Origin: Macrotis lagotis
Taxonomy: Eukaryota > Chordata > Mammalia > Peramelemorphia > Peramelidae
DNA: 64,000 nt
Direction of reading: 5' to 3'
NCBI RefSeq assembly: GCF_037893015.1
Contig: NC_133666.1
Span: 655,800,869 to 655,864,868 of the forward strand
In this document: positions 63,380 to 64,000 of the stretch, one piece after another
How the letters are laid out: every line of letters begins with the position of its first letter
How positions within the stretch are numbered: position 1 is the stretch's first letter
The notes under the pieces: generated by a model
The model's input: the letters and a program-made list of their open reading frames with translations, nothing else
Told to the model about the DNA's origin: nothing
The model's database searches: none
Program-made: the position numbers and the translations under genes

Positions 63380-64000
63380 TTTTGGCATAATTCTTTGACA
63401 TTCATTAATCTAAAGATAGCATACGACCAACAGCAATTTTTAACTTGCCTCTTCATTTGGAGTTTTTTTTTTTTTATGATGTGACCATGTTCTGGCACAT
63501 CTGTGCTCACACACTCTGGTAAGACCTCTCTTTTGTGTCACCTAGCCAGACAGGTGGCTTATTCCTATAATTGTGACTGCCAGAGGGGTGGAAGCTGGTG
63601 GATCCCCAGAAGTTTTGGACCAAAGATGGTTAAGCCTCTTGTACACCAAATTTTTATAAATACAGTCTCTAACCTGGGAATGATAAAATAGACCAAAGAC
63701 AGAATGCCAGTAATTGAGTTTAATTAATGACTTTCATTTTAAGGAACTAAAATGAAAATCATGAAATTTCTCCTTTATTGGCTGTCTACTTTGTTGTTGT
63801 GGAACCAGCTATTATATACATGGTCATAAGTAGGAAGGGAAGAGAAAGGCAGATCATAGAACAATCAGTTTAGGGGGCTTGAGTGACAAGTCCACCAAGC
63901 AGTACTATATAACAGTTATAGCAGTTGTGACCATCCAAGCAGGACCACACAGGTATCCTTGTGTCCTACGGCAATGGCTAAGTTGATTGTATAGTCTTGG
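63380..64000. other. Unassigned right end; one short hairpin
   Basis: No gene or repeat family recognised. A near-perfect 14-bp inverted repeat ('tgactttcatttta'/'taaaatgaaaatca', one mismatch) with a 6-base loop lies at 63728-63761. Confidence 0.4.

Overview
The window is a stretch of marsupial nuclear genome. The main evidence is the repeat content: several dozen copies of tRNA-like SINEs of the marsupial Mar1/WSINE type (box A-like 'tggcgcagtgg' and box B-like 'gttcaaatcc' near one end, a tail ending in 'ttgcaaaaacctaaaa'), marsupial-type L1 elements, many old L2 and MIR/CORE-SINE remnants and a Tigger DNA transposon end. An Australian marsupial seems likely because the 'acttaataattacctagctgtgtggcc' type SINE dominates, but the species cannot be fixed from sequence alone. 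There are no bacterial or phage genes and no CRISPR array.

Layout. 1-15.2 kb is gene-poor and repeat-rich: an L2 remnant, a compound microsatellite at 1.39-1.60 kb, L1 pieces, a Tigger end at 7.5-8.0 kb, and a 5'-complete but internally deleted L1 at 11.3-14.3 kb. 15.34-16.0 kb is a CpG island that looks like an active promoter (three CCAAT boxes about 30 bp apart, NRF1-, ZNF143-, E-box-, Sp1- and ETS-like sites) with a possible first-exon donor on the + strand; its gene body is not recognised here. 16-21.5 kb is L2/MIR/SINE. 21.5-29.0 kb is one large minus-strand L1 into which three plus-strand L1 copies were inserted, these in turn carrying SINEs. 32.6-34.4 kb is a processed pseudogene of RAB2A that landed in another minus-strand L1.

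36.5-52.8 kb holds the only convincing protein-coding gene, on the minus strand. It has five exons, all joined in phase 0, encoding a predicted secreted protein of 305 residues: a signal-peptide exon, three successive exons that each encode one six-cysteine colipase-like module, and a long last exon encoding a Thr/Ser/Pro/Gln-rich tail of thirteen 8-residue repeats, followed 40 bp after the stop by AATAAA. A TATA-like and a CCAAT-like element lie upstream. The family resembles colipase and the colipase-like proteins (CLPS, CLPSL1/2, LRCOL1), but the combination with a mucin-like repeat tail is not one I recognise. Its introns carry L2, L1, SINEs, a broken retrovirus-like fossil and a local inverted duplication.

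52.8-64 kb is again SINE/L2/L1, with an inverted pair of long SINEs (55.7-56.2 kb), a ~145-bp direct duplication (55.3 and 57.1 kb), and further L1 pieces and microsatellites. All family names come from recognising sequence by eye; exact subfamilies and boundaries (usually good to about 5-20 bp) would need a repeat-library search.
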